Positions 8,480 to 17,259 of a stretch of 64,000 nt of DNA are shown in pieces. A program made the position numbers and the translations under genes. The stretch comes from an uncultured Spirochaetaceae bacterium (GTDB taxonomy: Bacteria; Spirochaetota; Spirochaetia; Sphaerochaetales; Sphaerochaetaceae). The stretch spans positions 1-64,000 of the forward strand of contig CALXOH010000018.1 of the NCBI GenBank assembly GCA_944389975.1, given 5' to 3'. Position 1 is the first letter of the stretch. The number at the start of each line of letters is the position of its first letter. The notes beneath the pieces were generated by a model. The model did no database searches. It saw nothing but the letters and a program-made list of their open reading frames with translations, and had not been told where the DNA came from.

Positions 8480-9016
8480 ATGAGAAAGAAAGCGTTTCTT
8501 TTACTTTTTCTTTTGATAACTCTGATGCCTGTTTTCCCAAAGACAGGCTATGAAGCGACGATAAGGGGAGAAGGGATGTTCACATCTGTTTTCGCTCCGG
8601 CAGACCAAATGCGTTCAAGCCCCACGTTCGGGGTGGAACTCGACGTACTTGCACTCAAATTCGCCGAGAGGCACGTTCTATCCCTTCCTGTGTACGTCGG
8701 CTATACGTATCCGACGAGGCGAAACGGGAACGTAAGGCTCCAGGAGCACGTCGACATGGCATTGACTCTCTCATACAGGTACAAGGTCAACGACTTCTTC
8801 CACTTCAGCATCAAGGGAGGATTTGGAATCGACTACTACAGTGCGATCAAAGGAATAGTAGGAAAGGTCGTAGGAGAGTGTGCGCTTTGGTTTCTACCCA
8901 CCGATTGGCTTTCTTTCACATTCCCTGCAAGGGTATCGTACGGAAGTGGCGTTTACTACCTCTCGTACGGCGTAGGGCTCTCTGTACTCATCGGAAACAA
9001 GGGGGTGGAGAATTGA
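8480..9016 (+). CDS. Small secreted, probably outer-membrane beta-barrel protein
   Basis: 178 residues with a signal peptide (cleavage likely after residue 21) and alternating hydrophobic/polar strands with many Tyr, Phe and Gly, as in small 8-10-strand barrels. No family recognised. It has a good GGAGGAAAG ribosome binding site, and its last codons overlap the start of the caspase-like lipoprotein gene, so the two are coupled. It could be transcribed from the thiamine operon, since only 30 nt separate it from thiQ. Confidence 0.75.
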   Translation: MRKKAFLLLFLLITLMPVFPKTGYEATIRGEGMFTSVFAPADQMRSSPTFGVELDVLALKFAERHVLSLPVYVGYTYPTRRNGNVRLQEHVDMALTLSYRYKVNDFFHFSIKGGFGIDYYSAIKGIVGKVVGECALWFLPTDWLSFTFPARVSYGSGVYYLSYGVGLSVLIGNKGVEN

Positions 9017-9981
9017 AAAAGGTAATGTTGATTCTTCTCTCCGTATTCATCATACTCGCTCCTTCATGCGATTTCTTCACGCCATCGGATGACGACGGGA
9101 AGATATACCTCCTTGCATTCGGACTGGAATACAATGAGAAATTGAATAAACTCGAAAACACGGTCTTGGACATGAGGGGTGTTACAAGCGCATTCGAAGC
9201 CCTGGCAAAGAACTACGGAAAGGATTACGAGATAGTGGCATACACGGACGATGATGTGGGACTCGGGAGCACTTTCTCAATAGAGAGGATCACGACGGGT
9301 GGGATAGATCGGGAAGTCTTCTCCCCCATGGACGTCGAAAACGTCGATGACGAACTCTTGGCTGCACTTGATGCTTCGTTCTCCACAACCCCGATGGAAG
9401 GTGATATTTTCATACTCTACTATGCAGGGCACGGGGAGGACGGTACAGGGGCCCCTGTAATCTACTACGAAGAGAACGACGGGAAGATGAACTACAAGAC
9501 CCTTCCGCTGAGGAAACTCATCGACTACGTACAAAGCCACAACTCAAACACGCTGATGATAATGGATTCGTGCTACAGCGGAATGGCAGTCGAGGAGGAT
9601 GAGATCGGGGATTTATTGGATCCGATAACTGCGTTTGGAAACCTCTTTTCCGAAATAACGGGGAAAGAGAATGCGAAGTTCAAGGATTTCGTGATCACTG
9701 CAGCGCACTACAACCAGCTCAGCTACGACAGCGACCCTTACATCGGAAAGGATGGAAGCGACAGGCATGGAGCGTTCACTTACCAGGTGTTGAAATACCT
9801 CGGATATGACTTTGAATCTGAAAGTGGAGTGTATGGAAACAATAACAGGACGATCACAGTATCCGGGATGTATGAAAGCGCGCTGGACGGAATAAGCAGT
9901 CAGATGAAGCTGATGATGATGCCGGATGCGAGAAAAACAAGGTACGACCTGGTCTTGTTTTCCCCCAACTTCAAGAATTGA
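9013..9981 (+). CDS. Caspase-like (peptidase C14/metacaspase fold) lipoprotein
   Basis: 322 residues from TTG 9013, or ATG 9025 as an alternative. Lipoprotein signal with lipobox APSC. The body has the two C14 hallmarks: catalytic His in YYAGHGEDG near residue 140, and catalytic Cys in IMDSCYSGMA near 185. A C-terminal GAFTYQVLKYLGYD matches the rear of caspase-like p20 domains. Bacterial proteins of this clan cleave after Arg/Lys or Asp, and membrane-anchored examples are uncommon. Its start overlaps the stop of the preceding barrel-like gene, suggesting the two act together at the envelope. Substrate unknown. Confidence 0.85.
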   Translation: MKKVMLILLSVFIILAPSCDFFTPSDDDGKIYLLAFGLEYNEKLNKLENTVLDMRGVTSAFEALAKNYGKDYEIVAYTDDDVGLGSTFSIERITTGGIDREVFSPMDVENVDDELLAALDASFSTTPMEGDIFILYYAGHGEDGTGAPVIYYEENDGKMNYKTLPLRKLIDYVQSHNSNTLMIMDSCYSGMAVEEDEIGDLLDPITAFGNLFSEITGKENAKFKDFVITAAHYNQLSYDSDPYIGKDGSDRHGAFTYQVLKYLGYDFESESGVYGNNNRTITVSGMYESALDGISSQMKLMMMPDARKTRYDLVLFSPNFKN

Positions 9982-10099
9982 TTCCATTTCAATTGCGATT
10001 GCTGTGATTGACATTATACCGCACTACAGGCATAGCCTATGAATCTCTTCAGACCGTTAACAAGGCAGAACGTCCAAGAGACATTTCATATATTAGATT

Positions 10100-10187
10100 T
10101 TCGCAAATGCGAATGATTCATTCATGGATTGACCACAATCACAGCATATCGTACCATTCAGATAGATGAAATCTTCGCAAATGCGAA
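10100..10187. repeat. Two TTCGCAAATGCGAA palindromes bracketing the ATPase 2 promoter
   Basis: Identical 14-bp sites at 10100-10113 and 10174-10187 (arms TTCGCA/TGCGAA around AA). Their centres are 74 bp apart, about seven helical turns. The first lies just upstream of the -35, the second in the predicted 5' leader. A repressor bound to both could loop out the promoter. Confidence 0.75.
10129..10157 (+). promoter_or_regulatory. Predicted promoter of ATPase 2
   Basis: TTGACC at 10129-10134, 17-bp spacer, TACCAT at 10152-10157. Transcription should begin near 10165. Any start codon upstream of that (including the TTG at 10129) is therefore unlikely for the ATPase. Confidence 0.6.
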
Positions 10188-10197
10188 AAATTCAACT

Positions 10198-11463
10198 ATG
10201 GACTACAATATGGAAATGAAGAGAGCGCAGTACATAAACCACCTGATGGAACAAAGACGAAACGGATTCATAAAGGTCATTACAGGCCTGAGAAGAGTTG
10301 GCAAGTCCTACATACTCAACAAGCTCTTCTACCGCTATCTCATAAACGAAGGATTCTCCAATGACCACATAATCCAAGTGGAACTGGACAGGAGGGAAAA
10401 CAAGGAACTCAGGAATCCTGACAGGCTGTACGGGCATATACTCTCCAAGATGATCGACCAAAATGAATATATAGTCCTACTCGACGAGATACAGCTTGTC
10501 CCGGAATTCCCAGATATCCTAAACTCCCTGCTCCACTATGATAATCTCGATATATACGCGACAGGCAGCAATTCCCGCTTTCTCTCCTCCGATATCGTCA
10601 CCGAATTCAGAGGCAGAAGCCGCGAGATACATATACTCCCTCTCACATGGACAGAATTCCTTGAGGCATATCAAGGGGATGAAAGCAAGGCCTGGGAGGA
10701 ATACTACACATACGGAGGACTTCCACAGGTAGTCCTAGCCTCCACAAGGAATGAGAAGGCCGATATACTCGACGAGCTATATCGTCTTGTGTATATCAAG
10801 GATATAGTAGAAAGGAACAATATAAAGGATCCGGAGAATCTTTCCGAGCTGATATCCGTACTGTCATCCCAGACAGGCTCCCTCACAAACACAGCAAAGC
10901 TTGCCAATACCTTCAGCAGCCTCAAGAAAGCCAAGCTAAGTGAAGGAACAATAAACCGCTACATAAGCCACCTGGAGGATGCATTTCTCATAAGCAAGGC
11001 AGAGCGGTATGACATAAAAGGAAAGAAATACATCGGAGCGCTCCGCAAGTATTACTTCGAAGATACGGGACTGAGAAATGTAAGACTCGGCTTCACCCAG
11101 ACAGAGATCAACCATCTCATGGAATCCATCGTATTCAATGAACTCAGATACAGGGGATTCTCCATCAGGGTCGGAGTGATTGAGCAGAACTACACCAATG
11201 AGAAAGGAAGCAGGGCAAAAAAACAGCTTGAGATAGACTTCTATGCCACACGTCATGACAGAAGCTTTTATATACAATGCACTCTCTCTTTGAAGGATGC
11301 AGGAAAAAGACTTCAAGAGGAAAGGCCTTTCATGCTCATAAGGGATTCCTTCAGGAAAATCATCATAGTCGAAGAAAACGTGATTCCACATAACGATGAA
11401 AACGGCATATTCATCATAGGCATCAAGGACTTCTTGTCAAACAAGGACATCTTGGAATACTAA
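10198..11463 (+). CDS. AAA family ATPase with DUF4143 (ATPase 2)
   Basis: 421 residues from ATG 10198; ATG 10210 or 10216 are alternatives, none with a strong ribosome binding site. Walker A is GLRRVGKSY, Walker B is IVLLDEIQ, and the sensor is YATGSNSRFL. A winged-helix-like region follows near residue 240, and a nuclease-like core (EIDFYATRHDRSFYIQC) lies near the C-terminus. It belongs to a different subfamily from ATPase 1 (Walker A GLRRVGKS versus GPRQTGKT). Role in the cell unknown. Confidence 0.88.
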   Translation: MDYNMEMKRAQYINHLMEQRRNGFIKVITGLRRVGKSYILNKLFYRYLINEGFSNDHIIQVELDRRENKELRNPDRLYGHILSKMIDQNEYIVLLDEIQLVPEFPDILNSLLHYDNLDIYATGSNSRFLSSDIVTEFRGRSREIHILPLTWTEFLEAYQGDESKAWEEYYTYGGLPQVVLASTRNEKADILDELYRLVYIKDIVERNNIKDPENLSELISVLSSQTGSLTNTAKLANTFSSLKKAKLSEGTINRYISHLEDAFLISKAERYDIKGKKYIGALRKYYFEDTGLRNVRLGFTQTEINHLMESIVFNELRYRGFSIRVGVIEQNYTNEKGSRAKKQLEIDFYATRHDRSFYIQCTLSLKDAGKRLQEERPFMLIRDSFRKIIIVEENVIPHNDENGIFIIGIKDFLSNKDILEY

Positions 11464-11509
11464 AGGGGCTGTTTCATGGGAAAATCAAGATGATGCAGAA
11501 AAACTGTTA

Positions 11510-13555
11510 TTAGTCGATCATGCCGCCCTTGACGCGTGCAATCTCATCGCGGATCGTTGCAGCTTTCTCGAACTCAAGCTCCTTTGCATAAGCGAGCATC
11601 TCTTTCTCAAGCTCCTTGATGTACTTCCTCCTCTCTTTTTCAGATAGAAGATTGTACGCACCCTTACGGAGTTTGATCTCATCCTTTGCATCAGTGCGCT
11701 TATCCTCCTCTTCCCTTTCGATGATGTCCTCAATCGCCTTCTTTATGGTCTTCGGAGTGATGCCATGCTTTCTGTTGTACTCTTCCTGTACGCTTCTTCT
11801 GTGCTCGGTCTCTGCAATCGCTTCAGCCATCGCAGGGGAGATCTTGTCAGCATACATTATCACGCGCCCGTGCTCGTTTCGGGCAACGCGCCCTATCGTC
11901 TGGATCAAGGATGTTGCAGAACGGAGGAATCCGATCTTGTCTGCATCGAGGATCGCACAGAGTGATACCTCAGGCATATCCAAACCTTCCCGGAGGAGGT
12001 TTATCCCGACAAGCACATCGAACTTGCCTTTCCTCAGATCCCTTATTATCTCGACCCGTTCTATAGTCTCTATCTCGGAGTGGAGGTACCGGACTTTGAG
12101 GCCGAGGGAAGATAGGTAATCGGTCAGATCCTCGCTCATCTTCTTCGTCAAAGTCGTCACGAGAACCCTCTCGCCTTGTCCTATGGTCTTTCTTATCTCC
12201 CCGTACAGGTCTTCCATCTGACCTTCCGTGCTTCTCACTTCGATCGACGGATCCAAAAGCCCGGTGGGCCTTATAAGCTGTTCGACTATCTGGCTCGACT
12301 CACTCTTCTCCCTCTCCCCGGGTGTTGCCGACACGTAGATCCTGGGACCGACTTTCTCATCGAACTCACTGTATTTGAGCGGTCTGTTATCCAGGGCAGA
12401 GGGCAGTCGGAATCCGTACTCGACGAGGTTCTCCTTCCGCGATCTGTCGCCTTCGTACATCGCACCTATCTGGGGGAGGGTGACATGCGACTCATCGATG
12501 AATGTCACGAAATCGGAAGGGAAGTAATCGAGAAGCACCTGCGGCCTTTCGCCCGGGGCGCGCCCGGAAAGGGGCCTCGAGTAGTTCTCGATACCAGAGC
12601 AATAGCCAACCTCGGAGAGCATCTCCAAGTCGTACTCCACCCTTGTCTTTATCCTCTCGGCTTCAACCAGCTTTCCAAGGCTCTTGAAGTACTCCACCCT
12701 CTCTTCCTTCTCTTCGTTTATCCTCTCGATACCTTTCTTTATGAACTCCTCGGGAAGCACGAACTGCTTTGCCGGGTATAGCGTTACGGAATCTACTGAC
12801 TCAAGCTTCTCCCCGCTCACCGGATCGAACCATACGATCGATGCAATCTCATCCCAGTCAAGTGAGATGCGGAACGCTGTCTCGAGGTATGCCGGATAGA
12901 CTTCGATCACATCACCGCGGGAACGGAAAGTTCCACGCTCAAGTACCACGTCGTTCCTCTCATACAGCATTCGCACGAGGCGTGCAAACTCTTTCTTGTG
13001 GTCAAATGGATCTCCTACGTTGAATGTATTGACCATATCGGTGAGTGCAACGGGGTTTCCAAGTCCGTATATGCATGAAACGGTCGCAACCACTATCACA
13101 TCGCGTCGCTCAAGAAGGCTGAATGACGCTTTAAGCCTCAAGCGGTCTATCTCATCGTTTATGTCCGTTTCCTTCTCTATGTACAGGTCTTTCCCGGGTA
13201 CGTACGCTTCAGGCTGGTAGTAGTCGTAGGTCGATACGAAGTACTCGACTGCATTTTCCGGAAAGAACGATTTGAACTCCCTGTATAGCTGTGCAGATAG
13301 CGTTTTGTTATGAGAAAGCACCAGCGTAGGCTTTTGGATCTTCTCTATAAGCTTTGCCATCGTAAAGGTCTTTCCACTGCCGGTGACACCTTTCAATGTC
13401 TGTGCCCTGTCCCCCGCCAGATAGCCTTGGTAAAGTTTCTCTACGGCATCCCCCTGGTCTCCGGAGAGAGAAAAGGGGCTTACTACATGAAATGGTCTTG
13501 AGCGTCCAGTCTGGAAATCATAGATCGCAGGCTCCGCCAGATTCATCTCTGCCAT
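11510..13555 (-). CDS. uvrB: Excinuclease ABC subunit B
   Basis: 681 residues, the usual UvrB length. Helicase motif I is GVTGSGKTFT, the beta-hairpin that clamps DNA contains YDYYQPEAYVP, and further motifs include FIDESHVT and QTIGRVARN. A C-terminal UVR domain (KELEKEMLAYAKELEFEKAATIRDEI) binds UvrC or UvrA. It loads on damage with UvrA and recruits UvrC in nucleotide excision repair. It starts within the end of htrA (13-nt overlap), with an AGGGGG ribosome binding site inside htrA, so it depends on htrA translation. Confidence 0.97.
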   Translation of the reverse strand: MAEMNLAEPAIYDFQTGRSRPFHVVSPFSLSGDQGDAVEKLYQGYLAGDRAQTLKGVTGSGKTFTMAKLIEKIQKPTLVLSHNKTLSAQLYREFKSFFPENAVEYFVSTYDYYQPEAYVPGKDLYIEKETDINDEIDRLRLKASFSLLERRDVIVVATVSCIYGLGNPVALTDMVNTFNVGDPFDHKKEFARLVRMLYERNDVVLERGTFRSRGDVIEVYPAYLETAFRISLDWDEIASIVWFDPVSGEKLESVDSVTLYPAKQFVLPEEFIKKGIERINEEKEERVEYFKSLGKLVEAERIKTRVEYDLEMLSEVGYCSGIENYSRPLSGRAPGERPQVLLDYFPSDFVTFIDESHVTLPQIGAMYEGDRSRKENLVEYGFRLPSALDNRPLKYSEFDEKVGPRIYVSATPGEREKSESSQIVEQLIRPTGLLDPSIEVRSTEGQMEDLYGEIRKTIGQGERVLVTTLTKKMSEDLTDYLSSLGLKVRYLHSEIETIERVEIIRDLRKGKFDVLVGINLLREGLDMPEVSLCAILDADKIGFLRSATSLIQTIGRVARNEHGRVIMYADKISPAMAEAIAETEHRRSVQEEYNRKHGITPKTIKKAIEDIIEREEEDKRTDAKDEIKLRKGAYNLLSEKERRKYIKELEKEMLAYAKELEFEKAATIRDEIARVKGGMID

Positions 13556-14715
13556 ACTACATCCCCCTCTCCCACCAGTTCGATATTCATCGTAACAATC
13601 CTTCCGTTCCTCTTTGCTTCAAGCACCACTTCATCCCCTTTCTTGTGGTAGAAAAGCGCTCTCTCCAAATCTGCCTGGCTCGATACGGCCACCCCATCGA
13701 CGCTGAGTACCAGATCGCCCCCGAGGAATATTACGCTCTGTCCGTACTTCACGCGCTCATCTCCGCCTCTCAGTCCGCTCTTTTCGGCATTTCCACCTGA
13801 GAGCACTTCAGAGACAAGCAGGCCGCTTTCCCCTTTCATCTTCCCGTACTCGCGTATGTTCTCATCAAGTGGAATCAATACGGCATCGATGTATGCCCGT
13901 TCGAAAACGCCATCGGAGTACAGGGAGGGAATCATTGCCCTAAGCTTATCCACGGGAAGCGAAAAACCGATGCTGCTTGATGAGAAATTGGAGTTCACAA
14001 GTCCCACTACCCGTGCATTCCCATCCAAGAGCGCACCTCCGCTGTTTCCCGGGTACAGCGCCATATCGAGTTGGATCAAGGAGGGGATCGTCCCCCCGTT
14101 CTCCATCCTCACCGAGCGCTCCAATCCGCTTACCATGCCGGACTCGAAGCTCCAATAGTTGGAATATGGGTGTCCAAGAGAATATACAGTCTCCCCTACA
14201 AATACCTCGTCGCTTGAGAACTCGGCAAATGCAAAGTCCCCTCCCGGGACTTTCAATAGCGCGACATCGGATTTCTCATCCCTTGCGATCACATTTCCAT
14301 CGAACTTTCTTCCGTCGGAAAACTCGATTACGGCACTCTTTCCAGGCACTACGTGGCTTGCAGTAAGCACAACACCGTCGGGGGAGATTACAATGCCGGC
14401 CCCGGATGTCTGGGATGTTATCTTGACAGTAAATGAAAGTGCCTTCCTATATACAAAGCGACGTTCCGTCTCATCTTTGTCATCGCCTTTGCCGATACCA
14501 AGTTCATCCTCGATGGTCGGCAAAGAGTATCCGAAAAGAGACAAGATACCCTCATCCCCCTCGCTTTCCTTGATAGCGCGTATGTATTCAAGTGCATCGG
14601 AACGTACGCGGGATCTTTCAATCCTTGAAGTAAGGGAATGAAGAATCAAAAGTATAAGAAGTATCAATATCAGAGGAAAGAGGATGAGAAATATCCTCTT
14701 TTGTTTCTTATCCAT
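13543..14715 (-). CDS. HtrA/DegP-like trypsin-type serine protease with PDZ domain
   Basis: 390 residues with one N-terminal membrane helix (residues 7-26) that anchors it facing the periplasm. The trypsin-like domain has all three catalytic residues: His in LTASHVV, Asp in EKSDVALLK, Ser in YPGNSGGAL. One PDZ domain follows (residues about 285-385). It should degrade or refold damaged envelope proteins. Its promoter is TTGACG-17-TAGATT with the ATG 8 nt later and no ribosome binding site, so the message is probably leaderless. The pairing with uvrB in one transcript links envelope and DNA damage responses. Confidence 0.93.
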   Translation of the reverse strand: MDKKQKRIFLILFPLILILLILLILHSLTSRIERSRVRSDALEYIRAIKESEGDEGILSLFGYSLPTIEDELGIGKGDDKDETERRFVYRKALSFTVKITSQTSGAGIVISPDGVVLTASHVVPGKSAVIEFSDGRKFDGNVIARDEKSDVALLKVPGGDFAFAEFSSDEVFVGETVYSLGHPYSNYWSFESGMVSGLERSVRMENGGTIPSLIQLDMALYPGNSGGALLDGNARVVGLVNSNFSSSSIGFSLPVDKLRAMIPSLYSDGVFERAYIDAVLIPLDENIREYGKMKGESGLLVSEVLSGGNAEKSGLRGGDERVKYGQSVIFLGGDLVLSVDGVAVSSQADLERALFYHKKGDEVVLEAKRNGRIVTMNIELVGEGDVVWQR

Positions 14716-14723
14716 CTTTGATG

Positions 14724-14752
14724 AATCTAAACTTAAGAAAAGTTATCGTCAA
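14724..14752 (-). promoter_or_regulatory. Promoter of htrA-uvrB (leaderless)
   Basis: Minus strand: TTGACG at 14752-14747, 17-bp spacer, TAGATT at 14729-14724, then 8 nt to the ATG at 14715. Confidence 0.65.
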
Positions 14753-14829
14753 CGCCCAGGGATAGTACACATCGACGTATTCGATGACTGCTACTGGTTA
14801 TTCCCCCGGAGGAATGCTGATGGCATCAT

Positions 14830-15457
14830 CATTTGGAATCGGGAAATCATCAAAGCGATACGGTCAAATTACCCGCTCCGGATACATTAAACGCCAGAAA
14901 AGCGGAATTGAGAAGATCATCAGCGGCACCTGAATTACGAATCAAAATCAGGTGTTTGGATGGAGAAATCCGGTGTATGAAACTCAAAAACAGGTCTATT
15001 GCGAAAAGAAAACAGGGCTATGAAGACTTGTTCGATATATTCTTCACACTGACAAAACCAACGCTGAAATGATTATCGAAATCCAAAAAGTTGCGATTGA
15101 CTCCCAAAAAGTTATGATTGCTCCCAAAAAGTTATGATTGCTCCTAAAAAAGTTGCGATTGACCCTGAAAATCCGGCTATTGACCCTGAAAATCCGGCTA
15201 TTGAATCCCCAAATCAATCTATTGAGAACGCAATCAACAGTTTGGAAGCAAACAAAAACACAAAAAGCAAGGTATTGATACTGTTCAATGAGTTTAAGTA
15301 TGAAGGTGTTTTTGGACGAAATGATATTGCTAAGTTAATTTCAATATCATATTCATCAGCAGGAGACTTGATAAGTAAATTGAAAGATTCTGGATTGATT
15401 ATAGAAGTAAAAGGGCAAGGAAAAGGGAAATATTGTTTTGCCAAAAAGAAGAATTAG
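14830..15457 (+). pseudogene. Decayed gene ending in an intact winged-helix domain
   Basis: The segment 15134-15457 encodes a 7-residue repeat region (AIDPENP-like) followed by a winged-helix domain (VFGRNDIAKLI, then SYSSAGDLISKLKDSG and GKGKYCF). Such a C-terminus with acidic heptads is typical of AlbA_2-type 'ATP-binding' regulators; that identity is an inference. Upstream, short stretches in other frames look like more of the same gene (GYIKRQKSGIEKII near 14880), interrupted by stops and frameshifts. Nothing between 14716 and 14830 could be assigned. A short product from ATG 15134 may still be made. Confidence 0.55.
15081..15201 (+). repeat. Tandem repeats of 20 and 21 bp
   Basis: Two perfect 20-bp copies (CTCCCAAAAAGTTATGATTG) lie at 15101-15120 and 15121-15140, flanked by diverged 20-22-bp copies. 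Two perfect 21-bp copies (15160-15180 and 15181-15201) follow. The 21-bp units encode a 7-residue repeat; the 20-bp duplication shifts the frame. Confidence 0.85.
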
Positions 15458-15518
15458 AAGCATTGCCTGCACTGGTCATAGCTTGTCATCTTGAGATAGT
15501 GCTGTAAGAATTATTGGC

Positions 15519-16289
15519 ATGGACAGTGCAAAACTCAATGAGAAGGCATGGGATGAAGAGGGAAAGAGAGGGAACTACTGGACACAGATGGTAGCTTGGG
15601 ATGATGTTGAGAAAGCAAAAAGAGGGGAGAAATCAATCTGGGTCACCCCGTCTCACGACATTCCACTCTCGTGGCTTGGGGAAAGCCGGGATAAAAGCGT
15701 ACTTCTACTTGCCTCGGGCGGAGGGCAGCAGACTGTACTTTTGTCTGCAATGGGTTTTTCAGTGACTTCAGTAGACATTTCCGAACATCAAGTCGGGGAA
15801 GATAGGAAAGCGCTTGAGAAATACGGATTGAAAGGTAAAGTCATAAAGCGTGACGTGCGGGATTTGTCATTCCTTCCTCCATCGAGTTACGACATCGTAA
15901 TCTCTCCGCACTCGCTGAACTTCATCCCCGATGTCGTGTCATTCTTCGCTGAAGTTTCACGCGTAATAAGAAAGGATGGCTTATTCATATTCGGAAGCGC
16001 AAACCCCGTCTTGTACATCTTCGATGAAAAGAAGATCGGAAAAGGGAAACTTGAAGTTAAATACACGATCCCCTACTCCGATGAAAAGAGCTTGGGAAAG
16101 AAAGAGATCAAAAAGATGATCAAAAGGAAAGACACGTTCGAGTACTCCCATACCCTTTCAGATATCATCGGGGGCGTTTTGAAAGCAGGATTCGTAATCG
16201 AAGACTTCTTCACAGACGAAAGCTTGTCAGAGGTCGTCGACTCATTCATCCACGACTCGTTCCTCGCAATCAAGGCGAAGCGTTTGTAG
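15519..16289 (+). CDS. Class I SAM-dependent methyltransferase
   Basis: 256 residues. Motif I is LLLASGGGQQTVLL near residue 65, motif II VTSVDISEHQ and motif IV YDIVISPHSLNFI, as in Methyltransf_11/25-type enzymes. Substrate unknown; the WTQMVAWDDVEKAKRG N-terminus is seen in small-molecule methyltransferases. A promoter (TTGTCA-17-AAGAAT) ends 7 nt before the ATG. The gene is convergent with apbE and their 3' ends overlap by 20 nt. Confidence 0.85.
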   Translation: MDSAKLNEKAWDEEGKRGNYWTQMVAWDDVEKAKRGEKSIWVTPSHDIPLSWLGESRDKSVLLLASGGGQQTVLLSAMGFSVTSVDISEHQVGEDRKALEKYGLKGKVIKRDVRDLSFLPPSSYDIVISPHSLNFIPDVVSFFAEVSRVIRKDGLFIFGSANPVLYIFDEKKIGKGKLEVKYTIPYSDEKSLGKKEIKKMIKRKDTFEYSHTLSDIIGGVLKAGFVIEDFFTDESLSEVVDSFIHDSFLAIKAKRL

Positions 16290-17259
16290 CATCGTATGTT
16301 TCGATGCTCTGATCCCCTTTCAGTGCAATAATCCTTACGGAAAACTTCTCAGAGAGTTCTTCCAGACCTTCGCTTCCGACTACGTATGATGCAGTGGAAA
16401 GCGCATCAGCAAGGGATGCGTCCGTACTCACTACGGTAACCGACGCCAAATCTCCTTCCACAGGGTATCCGGTCTTTGGGGATATTATGTGCGAATACCT
16501 CTTTCCGTCGTCGAATATGCTGTAGCGCTCATAGCCTCCGCTGGTTGAGACATTCCTCCCGGAAGAGACTTCGATGACATCCACATAGTCGCTCCGGTCA
16601 TCCTCTGGCCTTCTTATCCCGATCCGCCAGTACTTCCCGTGTTCTCCATCCCCAAGCAGCGATATGTTCCCTCCGAGGTTCAAACTCGCCCTCTCTACTC
16701 CATTCTCCTTCAGATATTCCATAAGAAGGGATGCTATGTATCCCTTGCCTATCCCTCCGAGGTCGAGGCTCATGCCATCCTTTTGAAATCTGATCGAATG
16801 CTTCTCTTCATCCAAATCAAGGTATTCCCAACTCGATAAAGATAGCGCTCTCTCGACATCTCCACCTTCAGGAAGGCTCGTCCTGGTTCCGATCTGCCAT
16901 AGATCGACCAACGGTCCGATCGCTATATCGAATGCGCCGTCAGTTTCCCGCGCGATCTCAAAACCCTTGGAAATTACATCGAAAAGCACATCCGAAAGGA
17001 CAACTTCCTCCGAGTACGCCTTCTCGTTCACCATCCGTAGTTCGCTCTTCTCATCGTACCTGTCGAGTATCCCCTCGAGTTCTCTCAGATACCTGAAGAA
17101 AGGTTCGATGATCCACTCATCCTTTCGAGAGTATAGGTTGAGCGTTACTACAGTATCGAGCGCAAACTCGCTTTTTGTGATCCTTTCATTCCCTCTGCAT
17201 GAAGAGAAGATCAAAAGAATCAAAAGAGTGCTAACGGCGAACCTTTTCAAGCGCTTCAT
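16270..17259 (-). CDS. apbE: FAD:protein FMN transferase (ApbE lipoprotein)
   Basis: 329 residues with a lipoprotein signal (lipobox FSSC). ApbE features: ALDTVVTLNLY at the start, DLGGIGKGYIAS, the NLGGNISLLG segment, NVSTSGGYERY, HIISPKTGYPV, and the metal-binding DASLADALSTA. It transfers FMN from FAD to a Thr of target flavoproteins outside the membrane (for example Nqr/Rnf subunits). No Rnf or Nqr gene lies in this window. It starts inside the preceding PfkB-like gene (29-nt overlap). Confidence 0.95.
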   Translation of the reverse strand: MKRLKRFAVSTLLILLIFSSCRGNERITKSEFALDTVVTLNLYSRKDEWIIEPFFRYLRELEGILDRYDEKSELRMVNEKAYSEEVVLSDVLFDVISKGFEIARETDGAFDIAIGPLVDLWQIGTRTSLPEGGDVERALSLSSWEYLDLDEEKHSIRFQKDGMSLDLGGIGKGYIASLLMEYLKENGVERASLNLGGNISLLGDGEHGKYWRIGIRRPEDDRSDYVDVIEVSSGRNVSTSGGYERYSIFDDGKRYSHIISPKTGYPVEGDLASVTVVSTDASLADALSTASYVVGSEGLEELSEKFSVRIIALKGDQSIETYDATNASP

